DNA from: Pectobacterium araliae
GTDB lineage: Bacteria > Pseudomonadota > Gammaproteobacteria > Enterobacterales > Enterobacteriaceae
Direction: 5' to 3'
NCBI RefSeq assembly: GCF_037076465.1
Contig: NZ_AP028908.1
Span: forward strand, 186,001 to 250,000
Length of the DNA: 64,000 bases
Shown: in pieces, positions 36,600 to 45,843 of the stretch
Numbering within the stretch: position 1 is the stretch's first letter
How the letters are laid out: each line of letters starts with the position of its first letter
Program-made: the position numbers and the translations under genes
The notes under the pieces: generated by a model
What the model was told of the DNA's origin: nothing
Database searches by the model: none
What the model saw: the letters and a program-made list of their open reading frames with translations, nothing else

Positions 36600-36614
36600 T
36601 GATGAGATAATTAT

Positions 36615-37337
36615 ATGCAGGAACAATTTCCTAAAAACGATAGGATTTGTAATATCTCTACGGTTCGGTTTAGAAAATGGGATGAAGTTGATGTGTTATT
36701 TTGGAAGCTAAGTAAGAACGATCCTGATAGGAGGAGTGGTGAATTCTACTCCAATGCTTACAAAGATGCTTATATTCAATACAATAAAGAATTAATTATA
36801 CAAACTGCGAATTTTGTTGGAATTCCTCCTGAATTATTGGGGGGCGTTGCTTGGATTGAGGTGGGTGGGAAACCGGAGGAATACAAACCCATCATTATGA
36901 ACTGGCGGGAGCAATTTAGCTTTGTGCCGGGGATAAAACCTGCGGATCATACCTCTGTTGGTTCCGTGGCTATGCAAATTCGAGTCGCAGCGAGAACGCT
37001 GGGGTTGGACCCCAGTGCATTAACAACTCGCGATCAGTTAGAGTTATCTGCTTGTTTGATGGAAGACGAGTTCAACCTTCGTCTTGTTGCTCTGCATCTA
37101 AGAGATGTGATCCTCTATGACTACCCTGAGGCGGCGAGCCTTCATCCAACAGATATTCAGTACAAGATGGCAGGAATTCGATATAACCGAGGTATTGAAA
37201 GGAATAAGGATGACTTTGTTAGGTACATCAATGCGAATACGCAAAGAGGTGATCCTGACTGGCACTACGTTTCCTATGGTGAACGGTTGCTACAGATTCG
37301 CCCCCATCTGCATCGCCTATTGGGTACGTATCAATGA
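36615..37337 (+). CDS. Putative T6SS effector with lysozyme-like (muramidase) features
   Basis: This 240-residue protein lacks a signal peptide. I do not recognise a named family, but its core has the order of a lytic-transglycosylase/lysozyme fold. PPELLGGVAWIEVGGKP (residues 71-87) has a candidate catalytic Glu82, then GSVAMQIRVAARTLG (116-130) resembles GxMGLMQ, and AGIRYNRGI (186-194) resembles AxxAYNAG. It is coded between hcp and a small membrane protein with a four-base overlap to the latter, the usual tube-effector-immunity order. Codons are AT-rich like hcp. Predicted role: cell-wall-degrading antibacterial toxin loaded in the Hcp tube. Confidence 0.65.
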   Translation: MQEQFPKNDRICNISTVRFRKWDEVDVLFWKLSKNDPDRRSGEFYSNAYKDAYIQYNKELIIQTANFVGIPPELLGGVAWIEVGGKPEEYKPIIMNWREQFSFVPGIKPADHTSVGSVAMQIRVAARTLGLDPSALTTRDQLELSACLMEDEFNLRLVALHLRDVILYDYPEAASLHPTDIQYKMAGIRYNRGIERNKDDFVRYINANTQRGDPDWHYVSYGERLLQIRPHLHRLLGTYQ

Positions 37338-37666
37338 AAGGACATAAAAGAAGACTGGTTGAGGTACTATCCGTCATAGGCTATTTTCTTATGGTGTGTT
37401 TCTTTATGAATATTCTCAATATTGGAGAATATGATTGGATGTTACATTCTGGTGAGTCTCTATGTAATTTGCCTTTAGATGACGATACGAAAGACATCAC
37501 TGCTCCTGTGTTGATTATTTTTTTTGGAGCACCGCTTTTGATTGCGCTAATTCGTGATGTTTTTTTGAAGGATCTCTTCAAAGTGGCGATTTATTTCACA
37601 GGGTTGATTGCGGTGATTGGCTATTGGTGGTGGATTTTCTGGGGGAAATACAGTATTTGCATCTGA
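37334..37666 (+). CDS. Putative T6SS immunity protein, small membrane protein
   Basis: This 110-residue protein has three likely membrane segments: LSVIGYFLMVCFFMNIL (about 10-26), APVLIIFFGAPLLIALI (about 53-69) and VAIYFTGLIAVIGYWWWIFWG (about 83-103). Its ATG overlaps the effector stop (ATGA). Membrane immunity proteins are expected where the toxin acts in the periplasm on peptidoglycan. The assignment rests only on position, size and topology. Confidence 0.6.
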   Translation: MKGHKRRLVEVLSVIGYFLMVCFFMNILNIGEYDWMLHSGESLCNLPLDDDTKDITAPVLIIFFGAPLLIALIRDVFLKDLFKVAIYFTGLIAVIGYWWWIFWGKYSICI

Positions 37667-37685
37667 TAGCCGTAATAATAACGTC

Positions 37686-37863
37686 TATACCCGCCATATT
37701 TTAAGTTGCATGTGCGTTGGCTGGGCAAATTCGTTGCCGACGAATTTATCCTTCGCTGGCCGTGTTATTCGGCCTGATGACCCCACCCCTTCGGGGTCAG
37801 CACAAGTGCTGTTCAAAAACGCCTTGCCGTTTTTGTCCTAAAACTTGAATTATTTAGGGTATA
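37686..37863. repeat. 178-bp palindromic element with TATACCC ends and three internal hairpins
   Basis: The element starts TATACCCGCC and ends TTTAGGGTATA; the terminal 24 bases are imperfect inverted repeats. Inside lie three hairpins: GGCCG/CGGCC (37758, 37770), TGACCCC/GGGGTCA (37778, 37793) and CAAAAACG/CGTTTTTG (about 37814-37835). A related short form is at 16109. It has no coding capacity. It looks like a non-autonomous repetitive element (REP/MITE type) that landed just after the immunity gene. Confidence 0.72.
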
Positions 37864-37940
37864 TAACAGGGTGAATGGGGAAAGGTTGTTGGAATTCCAT
37901 TGGGAATGGTCTGACAAACAGGATGCATTCATAATATGTA

Positions 37941-38690
37941 ATGATGACACTAGACCAGATTATTGCCGAGTTACAGAAGAAAGAATGGGTCGATCTCACG
38001 CATACGGTGACGGAGTCGATCCCTATTTTTAGCGCGTTTGAAGGCGTGTTGCAGCGCAAAACCTTATTCAACGTTGAAGAGCATGGCTTTTTCGCTCAAT
38101 CCGTGACGTTTGCCACGCAGACGGGGACGCATATTGATGCGCCGGGGCATTTCGTGGCGGGTAAGCGTTATCTGGATCGGATTGATAATAAAGAGCTGTT
38201 GCTGCCAATCGTGGTGCTTCATAAGCAAGACGCCGTTGCGCACGATCCCGATTATCGCCTGTCGGTTGATGACATTCTGGCGTTCGAGCGTGAACATGGG
38301 GAAATCCCCTCAGGAAGCTTCGTTGCGTTTGCCAGCGGCTGGAGCACGCGCTGGCCTGATCTTGATGCCTTTGCAAATAAAGACGAGCAGGGAAATAGCC
38401 ATACGCCAGGGTGGTCGCTTGAGGCACTGACGTTCCTGTTTGAAGAGCGCGGGATTAGCGCGGTGGGGCATGAAACGCTGGATACGGATTCCGCCGCTGA
38501 TTTCCGTCGCAATAACGGGCTTATCGGCGAGTTCTTCGTGCTGAACCAGAATGCCTGGCAGGTTGAGGTGCTGAATAATCTGCATCAACTGCCGTCTACC
38601 GGCGCTTATATTCACGTGAGCTACCCTAATTTCGCTGGCGCACCCGGCTTCCCCGTCCGCGCCATTGCCTATCTGCCAGACAACGCCTAA
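37941..38690 (+). CDS. Cyclase family protein (KynB-like metal hydrolase)
   Basis: This 249-residue cyclase-superfamily member (Pfam Cyclase) has the metal-binding motif QTGTHIDAPGHF near residue 53-64 (HxGTHxDxPxHF type, with Gln in place of the first residue). The motif VGHETLDTDSA sits in the C-terminal half. These enzymes are Zn or Mn amidohydrolases such as N-formylkynurenine formamidase, or dehydratases. Nothing next to it suggests tryptophan use. It is a single gene between a repeat element and corA, and its substrate is unknown. Confidence 0.8.
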   Translation: MMTLDQIIAELQKKEWVDLTHTVTESIPIFSAFEGVLQRKTLFNVEEHGFFAQSVTFATQTGTHIDAPGHFVAGKRYLDRIDNKELLLPIVVLHKQDAVAHDPDYRLSVDDILAFEREHGEIPSGSFVAFASGWSTRWPDLDAFANKDEQGNSHTPGWSLEALTFLFEERGISAVGHETLDTDSAADFRRNNGLIGEFFVLNQNAWQVEVLNNLHQLPSTGAYIHVSYPNFAGAPGFPVRAIAYLPDNA

Positions 38691-38879
38691 TGTATAGACG
38701 CGGTTCCTTTTTGTTTCGGGGTAACCGCGCTTCTTATTGATTTAATGAATGATTTTCTTACTTTCACTTTATCCGTTTGGCCAATATTTTACAGCGTGTT
38801 TCAGCCACGGTTTTAAAGTTGAAGTCTTTTTCATCTCAGCGTAACATGCGCGCATCATTATTCTCGGAGGACTAACGCC

Positions 38880-38936
38880 TTGGACACACCCAGTCGATAC
38901 TGGCTCACTAACCTGTTCATTAGGTACAACTTCTAA
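38880..38936 (+). CDS. corL: Candidate CorL-type leader peptide in the corA 5' leader
   Basis: A TTG start at 38880 follows GGAGG with nine bases of spacing. It opens an 18-codon frame, MDTPSRYWLTNLFIRYNF, ending TAA. Salmonella corA is known to have a long leader with a short peptide, CorL, whose translation affects Rho-dependent termination. The position about 165 bases before corA fits that model. I could not compare the peptide sequence, so the name is provisional. A nine-codon ATG frame at 38846 just upstream is less convincing. Confidence 0.5.
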   Translation: MDTPSRYWLTNLFIRYNF

Positions 38937-39102
38937 GGCTATCTTCCTCTGCTGATACCCTTCGTGGTTGTCAGCGATGCTGTTTTTGTCGCTACGAGTC
39001 AGATCCGTCGAACGGACTGAAACCTGCTGGTGACGCCTCACCTCTGTTTCTGTGCTTCAATCGCGTTGTCCATCTCTGCTACTGAAAGGGGAGCTATGGC
39101 CC
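38937..39102 (+). promoter_or_regulatory. corA mRNA leader, likely Rho/Mg2+ responsive
   Basis: The leader between the short frame and corA contains CAGCGATGCTGTTTTTGTCGCTA (hairpin AGCGA/TCGCT) and TCCGTCGAACGGA (39005). It then continues as a pyrimidine-rich stretch (CACCTCTGTTTCTGTGCTTC) that could serve Rho loading. The promoter is presumably before about 38840. Confidence 0.45.
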
Positions 39103-40053
39103 ATGCTGAGCGCATTTAAACTGGATAATTGCCGTTTATCTCGTCTGGAACTGGATGACTCCGATGATCTCACTACGTCAATTTGGGTCGATTTGATCGA
39201 ACCGGAAGACGATGAGCGTGAAAAAGTACAAACCGAGCTAGGACAAAGCCTGGCAACCCGTCCGGAACTGGAAGACATTGAAGCGTCGGCGCGTTTTTTT
39301 GAAGATGAAGACGGCCTGCATATTCACTCCTTTTTCTTCTTTGAAGACGCGGAAGATCACGCGGGTAACTCGACCGTGGCATTTACCATTCGCGATGGCC
39401 GTTTGTATACCTTGCGCGAGCGTGAGCTACCTGCGTTCCGCCTGTACCGCATGCGAGCCCGTAACCAAACGCTGGTAGACGGCAATGCTTACGAACTGCT
39501 GCTCGATCTCTTTGAGACGAAAATTGAGCAGTTGGCGGACGAAATCGAAAATATCTACAGCGATTTGGAATCACTGAGCCGCATCATTATGGAAGGGCGT
39601 CAGGGAGACGAGTACGATGATGCGTTGTCTACGCTGGCGGAACAGGAAGACGTGGGCTGGAAGGTTCGCCTGTGTTTGATGGATACTCAACGTGCGTTAA
39701 ACTTTCTGGTGCGTAAAGCCCGCTTGCCATCCGGCCAGTTGGAGCAGGCGCGTGAGATTCTGCGCGATATCGAATCTCTGCTGCCGCACAACGAATCGCT
39801 GTTCCAGAAGGTTAACTTCCTGATGCAGGCGGCGATGGGCTTTATCAACATCGAACAGAGCCGGATTATCAAGATCTTCTCGGTGGTCTCCGTGGTGTTC
39901 CTGCCACCGACGCTGGTGGCGTCCAGCTACGGGATGAACTTCGAATTCATGCCAGAACTGAAGTGGTCGTTTGGCTATCCGGGCGCGATTGTGCTGATGA
40001 TTCTCGCTGGACTGGCGCCGTACCTCTACTTCAAACGTAAGAACTGGCTCTAA
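39103..40053 (+). CDS. corA: Magnesium/cobalt transporter CorA
   Basis: CorA is the main constitutive Mg2+ channel, a homopentamer in the inner membrane. The 316 residues have the large acidic cytoplasmic funnel ([39 protein letters not shown]) and two C-terminal helices. The signature YGMN is in [17 protein letters not shown] and the C-terminus is KRKNWL. The start MLSAFKLD at 39103 matches E. coli; a longer frame back to 39052 lies in the leader. A long leader with a candidate peptide precedes it. Confidence 0.97.
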   Translation: MLSAFKLDNCRLSRLELDDSDDLTTSIWVDLIEPEDDEREKVQTELGQSLATRPELEDIEASARFFEDEDGLHIHSFFFFEDAEDHAGNSTVAFTIRDGRLYTLRERELPAFRLYRMRARNQTLVDGNAYELLLDLFETKIEQLADEIENIYSDLESLSRIIMEGRQGDEYDDALSTLAEQEDVGWKVRLCLMDTQRALNFLVRKARLPSGQLEQAREILRDIESLLPHNESLFQKVNFLMQAAMGFINIEQSRIIKIFSVVSVVFLPPTLVASSYGMNFEFMPELKWSFGYPGAIVLMILAGLAPYLYFKRKNWL

Positions 40054-40063
40054 ATCTGTCCGA

Positions 40064-40105
40064 ATGCGCCTGATGGGATTGACCATCAGGCGCATCGCGT
40101 TTCTT
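40064..40105 (+). terminator. Terminator after corA
   Basis: ATGCGCCTGATGG (40064) and CCATCAGGCGCAT (40083) form a perfect 13-bp stem with a six-base loop, followed by CGCGTTTCTT. The stem is strong; the T-run is only fair. Confidence 0.75.
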
Positions 40106-40239
40106 CCCTTCAATGCAAAATTCCTTTCCTACTTGATAGTTTGCGACCTTACTATTCCTGTTTATTCTCCAACTATTCTGTTTAGAATGGTAAATCGCTC
40201 TTTTCTTCTTAATTTATCTTCTAAAAACAGGTCGTGTGC

Positions 40240-41298
40240 ATGAAAGGGATGTCACCGTGGGTGCAATGGGGGATCCTGCTGTCGGTCTCATTAATTCTGG
40301 GGTTTGGGTTACAGATTTACCACGTTCCCGCCGCGCTGTTGCTGGGCCCGATGATGGTTGGCGTAGCGATGGGGCTAAATGGTGCGACGATTCGCATCCC
40401 GCCCGTCTGTTTTGCGGGCAGCAATGCGGTTCTCGGCTGTTTGGTCGCGCAAAGCCTGTCTTTTTCTATCCTGACCCCTTTACTGAACGAATGGCCGCTG
40501 GTGTTGTTCATTCTGTTGGCGACGCTGGCTGCCAGCGGATTATCTGGCTGGCTGTTGGTCAAATTTAGCGAGTTGCCAGGAACGACCGGAACCTGGGGGG
40601 CATCGCCGGGCGGTGCCTCTGCGATGGTCGCGATGGCTGGCGAATTCGGTGCGGATGTGCGGCTGGTCGCCTTCATGCAATATTTACGTGTGTTGATGGT
40701 GACCGCTTCTGCGGCGTTCGTGGCACGCCTGAGTTTGGGTGATGACGCGGCGGAGAATAGCGCGATGCTGGTCTGGTTGCCTGCACTGGACTGGCGCTTT
40801 CTGGCGACGCTCGGGGTGGCATTCGGTAGCGCCTGGCTAGCAAGGCGCTTACGTATTCCATCAGGGGCATTACTGGGGCCGATGATTATCGGTTCGATGC
40901 TGCATGCCAGCGGCACATTACAACTACAAACGCCGGAATGGCTGCTGGCATTGGCTTATGCTGTGATTGGTTGGAGTGTGGGTTTATGTTTCACCCGCCC
41001 GATCTTTTTGCTGGCGATACGCACGTTGCCTCACATGATGGCGTCGATTGTCGGATTGATGCTGTTGTGTGGCGGAATGGCATGGATGGTGACGAAAATG
41101 ATGCCGATGGATATGCTGACCGCTTTTCTGGCGACCAGCCCTGGCGGGCTGGATTCGATTGCGATTATCGCCGCAGGCAGTCGAGTCGATATGGCGTTTG
41201 TTATTGCCATGCAGACGCTGCGGCTGTTTTCGACGTTGTTGTTCAGCCCGATCTTATCGCGCTTTATTTCCCGTCGTGTTGAGGCAGGGACGTTGTAG
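40240..41298 (+). CDS. AbrB-family (Gneg_AbrB_dup) inner-membrane protein
   Basis: This 352-residue polytopic membrane protein belongs to the family misleadingly labelled AbrB or ammonia monooxygenase in many genomes. It has two repeats, each with LLLGPMMVG / LLGPMIIGSML-like motifs (about residues 31-40 and 205-215) and GASPGGASAMVAMAGEFGADVRLVAFMQYLRV / ATSPGGLDSIAIIA...VIAMQTLRL. This duplication is diagnostic of PF05145. The function is unknown, probably transport. The ATG at 40240 is preferred over GTG 40234. Its 3' end overlaps rarD's by 35 bases in the opposite direction. Confidence 0.85.
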   Translation: MKGMSPWVQWGILLSVSLILGFGLQIYHVPAALLLGPMMVGVAMGLNGATIRIPPVCFAGSNAVLGCLVAQSLSFSILTPLLNEWPLVLFILLATLAASGLSGWLLVKFSELPGTTGTWGASPGGASAMVAMAGEFGADVRLVAFMQYLRVLMVTASAAFVARLSLGDDAAENSAMLVWLPALDWRFLATLGVAFGSAWLARRLRIPSGALLGPMIIGSMLHASGTLQLQTPEWLLALAYAVIGWSVGLCFTRPIFLLAIRTLPHMMASIVGLMLLCGGMAWMVTKMMPMDMLTAFLATSPGGLDSIAIIAAGSRVDMAFVIAMQTLRLFSTLLFSPILSRFISRRVEAGTL

Positions 41299-42193
41299 CT
41301 GGCGTGCGCCGTAGCTTACGCTGCGTATAAAGCGCATCCAGAATGAATAGCGCCAGCGCGCCCCAAATGAAGGCAAAGGTAATCAGTTTGTCACTGCTGA
41401 ATGTTTCACCGTAGAACACCACTGCCAGTATGAACATGAGCGTGGGGCCGAGATACTGGAAAAAGCCGAGCGTTGACAGCCGCAGGCGCATCGCCGCTGA
41501 GGTGAAAAACAGCAACGGCACGGTGGTGACGATACCGGCAGAGAGTAGTAGCAGATTCAGCGACCAAGGGTTAGCAGTCAGATGGCTGCTTGGCGTATCG
41601 GCAATAAAAAACAGATAAATGACCGCTACCGGCAGCAGCCACAGCGTTTCGATCAGCATGCCGGTTTGCCCGTCGATGCCAATCTTTTTACGCAGCAAAC
41701 CGTATAACGCGAAGCTGAATGCCAGCCCGAGCGCGATAATCGGCAGCGATCCGAATGTCCACAACTGAACCAGTACGCCAGTCACCGCGAGCAGTACCGC
41801 CAGCCATTGCAGACGACGAAAACGTTCCCCTAGAAAGATCATGCCTAGCATGACGTTGACCAGCGGGTTGATAAAATATCCCAGACTGGCTTCCAGCATG
41901 TGATGGTTGTTGACCGCCCAGATATACAACAGCCAGTTCCCGCCGATAAGTACCGCTGTTAATGCCAGCAGAAACAGATGCTTGACGTTGCGGCAGGCAT
42001 GGTTCACCTGGCGCCATTTCCGACCGACCGTCAGCAGGATCAGCATAAAGAAGAATGACCAGATAATACGGTGCGTCAGTATTTCATTGGGTGGAACATG
42101 CTCAAGCAGCTTGAAATAAACGGGAGCAATTCCCCAAATGAAATACGCACCGAGGGCGAAAAATATCCCCTCACGGGTTTGTTGCGCGTTCAT
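41264..42193 (-). CDS. rarD: RarD, EamA-family permease
   Basis: This ten-helix drug/metabolite-transporter family protein has 309 residues. The stretches GAYFIWGIAPVYFKLLEHVPPNEILTHRIIWSFFFM, GGNWLLYIWAVNNHHMLEASLGYFINPLVNVMLG and LSTLGFFQYLGPTLMF match E. coli RarD (chloramphenicol-sensitive protein) closely. The true substrate is unknown. It is convergent with the AbrB-type gene, and its 3' end runs into that gene. Confidence 0.93.
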   Translation of the reverse strand: MNAQQTREGIFFALGAYFIWGIAPVYFKLLEHVPPNEILTHRIIWSFFFMLILLTVGRKWRQVNHACRNVKHLFLLALTAVLIGGNWLLYIWAVNNHHMLEASLGYFINPLVNVMLGMIFLGERFRRLQWLAVLLAVTGVLVQLWTFGSLPIIALGLAFSFALYGLLRKKIGIDGQTGMLIETLWLLPVAVIYLFFIADTPSSHLTANPWSLNLLLLSAGIVTTVPLLFFTSAAMRLRLSTLGFFQYLGPTLMFILAVVFYGETFSSDKLITFAFIWGALALFILDALYTQRKLRRTPATTSLPQHDGK

Positions 42194-42290
42194 GGGTGAC
42201 TCGATAAGGACGGCGGGAAAACACTAAGTCTACCCAAAACCGTGAGCGCTTTCACGTAAAGTGTTAATGACAATCTTTGCCAACGACATG

Positions 42291-42779
42291 CTATCCGACA
42301 ATATAGGTTGCGGTGGCACTGGCCAGATGTGAACCCTGTTCGTTATGCAACTCTGCGCGCGCGACGGCGATTTTATTACCACCGCGCAGCAGCGTGCTGG
42401 TAATGGTGAAATGCTCCCCGTAGCCGGGGCGTAGATAATCGACCCGCATGTCAATGGTTCCCATGCGTGCGAGTCGGTGATGAAACTCCTGATCGCTGAT
42501 CGTCTCATGGCGTAGCAGCGTGTTGCCAACGCACACCAATCCGGCAGCAACGTCCAACCCCGCCGCAATCACGCCGCCATGCAGAATTTTTTGTGCCGCA
42601 TTGCCGATGAGCTTCTCCTGTCGGGCGAATGTCAGGACGGCTTTTTCAGCGTCAAAATGCTGTAGCTCAAGGCCTAGCTCAATGTTGAAGGGCATCTTGT
42701 AAATGAAGATCTCACCAACGAGCTGGCACACGGTATCTCTGGTTAAGGTCGTTCCCTGAAATGATGATGCGTTCGCCAT
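42291..42779 (-). CDS. yigI: Hotdog-fold acyl-CoA thioesterase YigI
   Basis: This 162-residue PaaI-type hotdog thioesterase contains the core [19 protein letters not shown], where HGG and the following Asp carry the active site. [24 protein letters not shown] forms the last strands. It is expected to hydrolyse medium- or long-chain acyl-CoA. It is divergent from pldA, as in E. coli. Confidence 0.92.
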   Translation of the reverse strand: MANASSFQGTTLTRDTVCQLVGEIFIYKMPFNIELGLELQHFDAEKAVLTFARQEKLIGNAAQKILHGGVIAAGLDVAAGLVCVGNTLLRHETISDQEFHHRLARMGTIDMRVDYLRPGYGEHFTITSTLLRGGNKIAVARAELHNEQGSHLASATATYIVG

Positions 42780-43017
42780 AATCGTTCCCCGCCCGAAGAA
42801 TAAGATATATGTGTTAAAGGTAGTTAATTTGATGCCATCGGGTTGTGTAAATGTTTATTTTATTCGCCTATTTTGTTTCTTGCCAGAAAAGGTCTGGAAA
42901 CGTGTGCTTGGTGATTCAAATGTCACCGAACTGTGTAGAATGGCGGGCTGCATTGTGGAAATATCCATTACTCATTGGTTAAAACGAGCGTCGTATAAAA
43001 AATGTCGGAGAAAATGA

Positions 43018-43884
43018 ATGCGTAAAATAGTACTCGTACTGGCGTCATTACTGACGGCACAGGCTCATGCTGAAGACACAACCAATGCGCCTGCGCCGAA
43101 TCAACCGGCGGTACGTGGCAGTATTATCGCCAGTCTGTTACAAGAGCACGACACCCCGTTTATTCTCTATCCTTATGAAAGCAACTACTTACTGTATACC
43201 TATACCAGCAACATCAATAAAACGGCGATACAGAGCTATAACTGGGGCGATGAGGCACGTAAAGACGAAGTGCATTACCAACTGAGCCTTGGGTTCCCGA
43301 TCTGGCGTGGCATTTTGGGGGGAAACTCGTTATTGGGGGCGTCTTATACGCAGCGCTCTTGGTGGCAGTTGTCTAACAAAAGTGAGTCTTCTCCGTTCCG
43401 TGAAACCAACTATGAGCCACAGGTCTTCCTGGGCTGGGCTACCAACTACACATTAGCAGGCTGGACGCTGCGGGATGTGGAAATGGGCTTTAATCACCAG
43501 TCTAACGGCCGTTCCGAACCGACGTCACGCAGTTGGAACCGCGCTTATATGCGCCTGATGGCACAGAACGGTAACTGGCAACTTGATGTGAAACCGTGGG
43601 TACGTCTCTCCGACAGTGAGGACGATAACCCGGATATCACCAAATACATGGGTCATTACCGCTTACGCGTCGGCTATGTGTGGGGTGACAGCGTGTTTAG
43701 CGCGGAAGGACGTTATAACTGGAACAGCGGCTACGGCGGTGGTGAACTGGGCTGGAGCTACCCGCTGACGCGTCATGTCCGTTTTTACACCAAGGTGTTT
43801 AGCGGCTACGGTGAATCCCTGATTGACTACAATCATCGTCAGACCCGCTTCGGTGTTGGGGTGACGCTGAACGACATGTTCTAA
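43018..43884 (+). CDS. pldA: Outer-membrane phospholipase A PldA (OMPLA)
   Basis: PldA is a 12-stranded outer-membrane beta-barrel that degrades mislocalised surface phospholipids and lyso-forms when it dimerises with Ca2+. A short signal peptide (MRKIVLVLASLLTAQAHA) precedes the mature part. The catalytic triad lies in MGFNHQSNGRSEPTSRSWNRAYMRL: His and Ser in NHQSNGRS and Asn in SWNR. The C-terminal aromatic (LNDMF) is the BamA signal. The gap before it (42780-43017) holds its promoter; a frame of 68 codons there is not convincing. Confidence 0.96.
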   Translation: MRKIVLVLASLLTAQAHAEDTTNAPAPNQPAVRGSIIASLLQEHDTPFILYPYESNYLLYTYTSNINKTAIQSYNWGDEARKDEVHYQLSLGFPIWRGILGGNSLLGASYTQRSWWQLSNKSESSPFRETNYEPQVFLGWATNYTLAGWTLRDVEMGFNHQSNGRSEPTSRSWNRAYMRLMAQNGNWQLDVKPWVRLSDSEDDNPDITKYMGHYRLRVGYVWGDSVFSAEGRYNWNSGYGGGELGWSYPLTRHVRFYTKVFSGYGESLIDYNHRQTRFGVGVTLNDMF

Positions 43885-43966
43885 CGTTCGTGTGATTTAG
43901 CGATTGCAGTTTTACCCGACGGCGCTGAAAATAGCGCCTGTTTGATTTCATTGAATTGGGGAAGGC

Positions 43967-45793
43967 GTGTCTACGGCGGAAGTATTGAATAAGGAAGCGC
44001 TGGCGGTTCAGGTTCTGCGGGACACGTTCGGCTACCAGCAATTCCGACCGGGTCAGCAGGAAATTATCAGCGCGACGCTCAGTGGGCAGGATTGTCTAGT
44101 CATTATGCCGACAGGTGGCGGTAAATCGCTGTGCTACCAAATCCCTGCGCTGGTGATGGACGGGCTGACGCTGGTGGTGTCTCCGTTGATTTCACTGATG
44201 AAAGATCAGGTCGATCAGCTTCAGGCCTACGGTGTTTCGGCAGCGTGCCTTAATTCGACGCAGACGCGCGAGCAGCAGCTTGAGGTGATGGCGGGTTGCC
44301 GTACCGGTCAGATCAAACTGCTTTATATCGCACCCGAACGCCTGACGACGGACAGCTTCCTCGATCACCTTGCCCACTGGCAGATCGCATTGATCGCCGT
44401 GGATGAAGCACACTGTATTTCCCAATGGGGACACGATTTTCGCCCCGAATATCGCGCACTGGGGCAGATTAAACAGCGTTTTCCTCACCTTCCTTTCATT
44501 GCACTGACCGCCACCGCCGATGAAACCACGCGGAATGATATCGTTCGTCTGTTGGATCTCCAGTCGCCGCTGATTCAGATTAGTAGCTTTGATCGCCCGA
44601 ATATTCGCTACACGCTGGTGGAGAAATTCAAACCGCTCGATCAGCTCTGGATGTTCGTACAGGGGCAGCGTGGCAAAAGCGGCATCATTTACTGTAATAG
44701 CCGCTCCCGCGTGGAAGACATCAGCGCGCGTTTGCAGGCGCGTGGGCTGAGCGCAGGCGCTTATCACGCTGGGTTGGACAATGAACGGCGTGCTCAGGTG
44801 CAAGAAGCGTTCCTGCGTGACGATCTCCAGGTAGTGGTCGCGACCGTCGCCTTTGGTATGGGTATCAACAAACCTAACGTGCGGTTCGTGGTGCATTTCG
44901 ATATCCCGCGCAACATCGAATCTTACTATCAGGAAACAGGGCGAGCCGGGCGTGATGGCCTCGCCGCCGAAGCCGCGCTGTTCTACGATCCGGCGGATAT
45001 GGCGTGGTTGCGTCGTTGTCTGGAAGAGAAGCCCGCTGGGCCACAGTTGGATATCGAACGTCATAAGCTCAATGCGATGGGGGCGTTTGCCGAGGCACAG
45101 ACCTGCCGCCGTCTGGTGTTGTTGAACTATTTTGGTGAAGGGCGTCAGCAGGCGTGCGGCAACTGCGATATTTGTCTCGATCCGCCGAAGCGCTACGACG
45201 GGTTGGTTGAGGCGCAAAAGGCGCTTTCCTGCGTATATCGAGTCGGGCAGCGTTTTGGTTTGGGGTATATCGTCGAGGTGCTGCGCGGCGCAAATAACCA
45301 GCGTATTCGTGACTTCGGCCATGACAAACTGCCGGTCTACGGCATTGGTAAAGATAAATCACAAGAACATTGGGTCAGCGTACTGCGCCAGCTGATTCAT
45401 CTGGGTTTACTGAACCAGAATATTACGATGCACTCTGCCGTACAGCTTACCGAATCTGCGCGTCCGGTATTACGGGGAGAAGTACCGCTGCAACTGGCCG
45501 TGCCGCGTGTGATTAACCTGAAACCCCGTACGAATCAAAAATCGTATGGCGGAAATTACGACCGTAAGCTGTTTGCCAAATTGCGCAAACTGCGTAAATC
45601 CATTGCGGATGAAGACAATATTCCGCCTTATGTAGTGTTCAGCGATGCCACACTGCTGGAGATGTCGGAACTGATGCCGATCACCGCAGGTGAACTGCTG
45701 AATATCAACGGGGTCGGCCACCGCAAACTTGAACGCTTCGGTGCGCCTTTCATGAACATGATCCGCGATCATGTCGATAATGATGATGAGTGA
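43967..45793 (+). CDS. recQ: ATP-dependent DNA helicase RecQ
   Basis: RecQ is the 3'-5' helicase of the RecF recombination pathway. The 608-residue protein (GTG start, [10 protein letters not shown]) has motif [13 protein letters not shown] near residue 50, motif [16 protein letters not shown] near 146 and motif [14 protein letters not shown]. It also has the zinc site (C...CGNCDIC near 395), a winged helix and the C-terminal HRDC domain ([20 protein letters not shown]). The length matches E. coli. It is between pldA and rhtC, the conserved order. Confidence 0.96.
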   Translation: MSTAEVLNKEALAVQVLRDTFGYQQFRPGQQEIISATLSGQDCLVIMPTGGGKSLCYQIPALVMDGLTLVVSPLISLMKDQVDQLQAYGVSAACLNSTQTREQQLEVMAGCRTGQIKLLYIAPERLTTDSFLDHLAHWQIALIAVDEAHCISQWGHDFRPEYRALGQIKQRFPHLPFIALTATADETTRNDIVRLLDLQSPLIQISSFDRPNIRYTLVEKFKPLDQLWMFVQGQRGKSGIIYCNSRSRVEDISARLQARGLSAGAYHAGLDNERRAQVQEAFLRDDLQVVVATVAFGMGINKPNVRFVVHFDIPRNIESYYQETGRAGRDGLAAEAALFYDPADMAWLRRCLEEKPAGPQLDIERHKLNAMGAFAEAQTCRRLVLLNYFGEGRQQACGNCDICLDPPKRYDGLVEAQKALSCVYRVGQRFGLGYIVEVLRGANNQRIRDFGHDKLPVYGIGKDKSQEHWVSVLRQLIHLGLLNQNITMHSAVQLTESARPVLRGEVPLQLAVPRVINLKPRTNQKSYGGNYDRKLFAKLRKLRKSIADEDNIPPYVVFSDATLLEMSELMPITAGELLNINGVGHRKLERFGAPFMNMIRDHVDNDDE

Positions 45794-45843
45794 CGCTCTG
45801 GCGAGCGTCTTGTCTGAGTGTATTTAAAAACAGGAAAACTAAC

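Noticed and set aside
40240..41298. Transcriptional regulator AbrB or ammonia monooxygenase
   Set aside because: The name persists in databases, but the protein is a polytopic membrane protein with an internal duplication and no DNA-binding domain.
42811..43017. 68-codon frame upstream of pldA
   Set aside because: Covers the pldA promoter and ribosome site and has no recognisable content.
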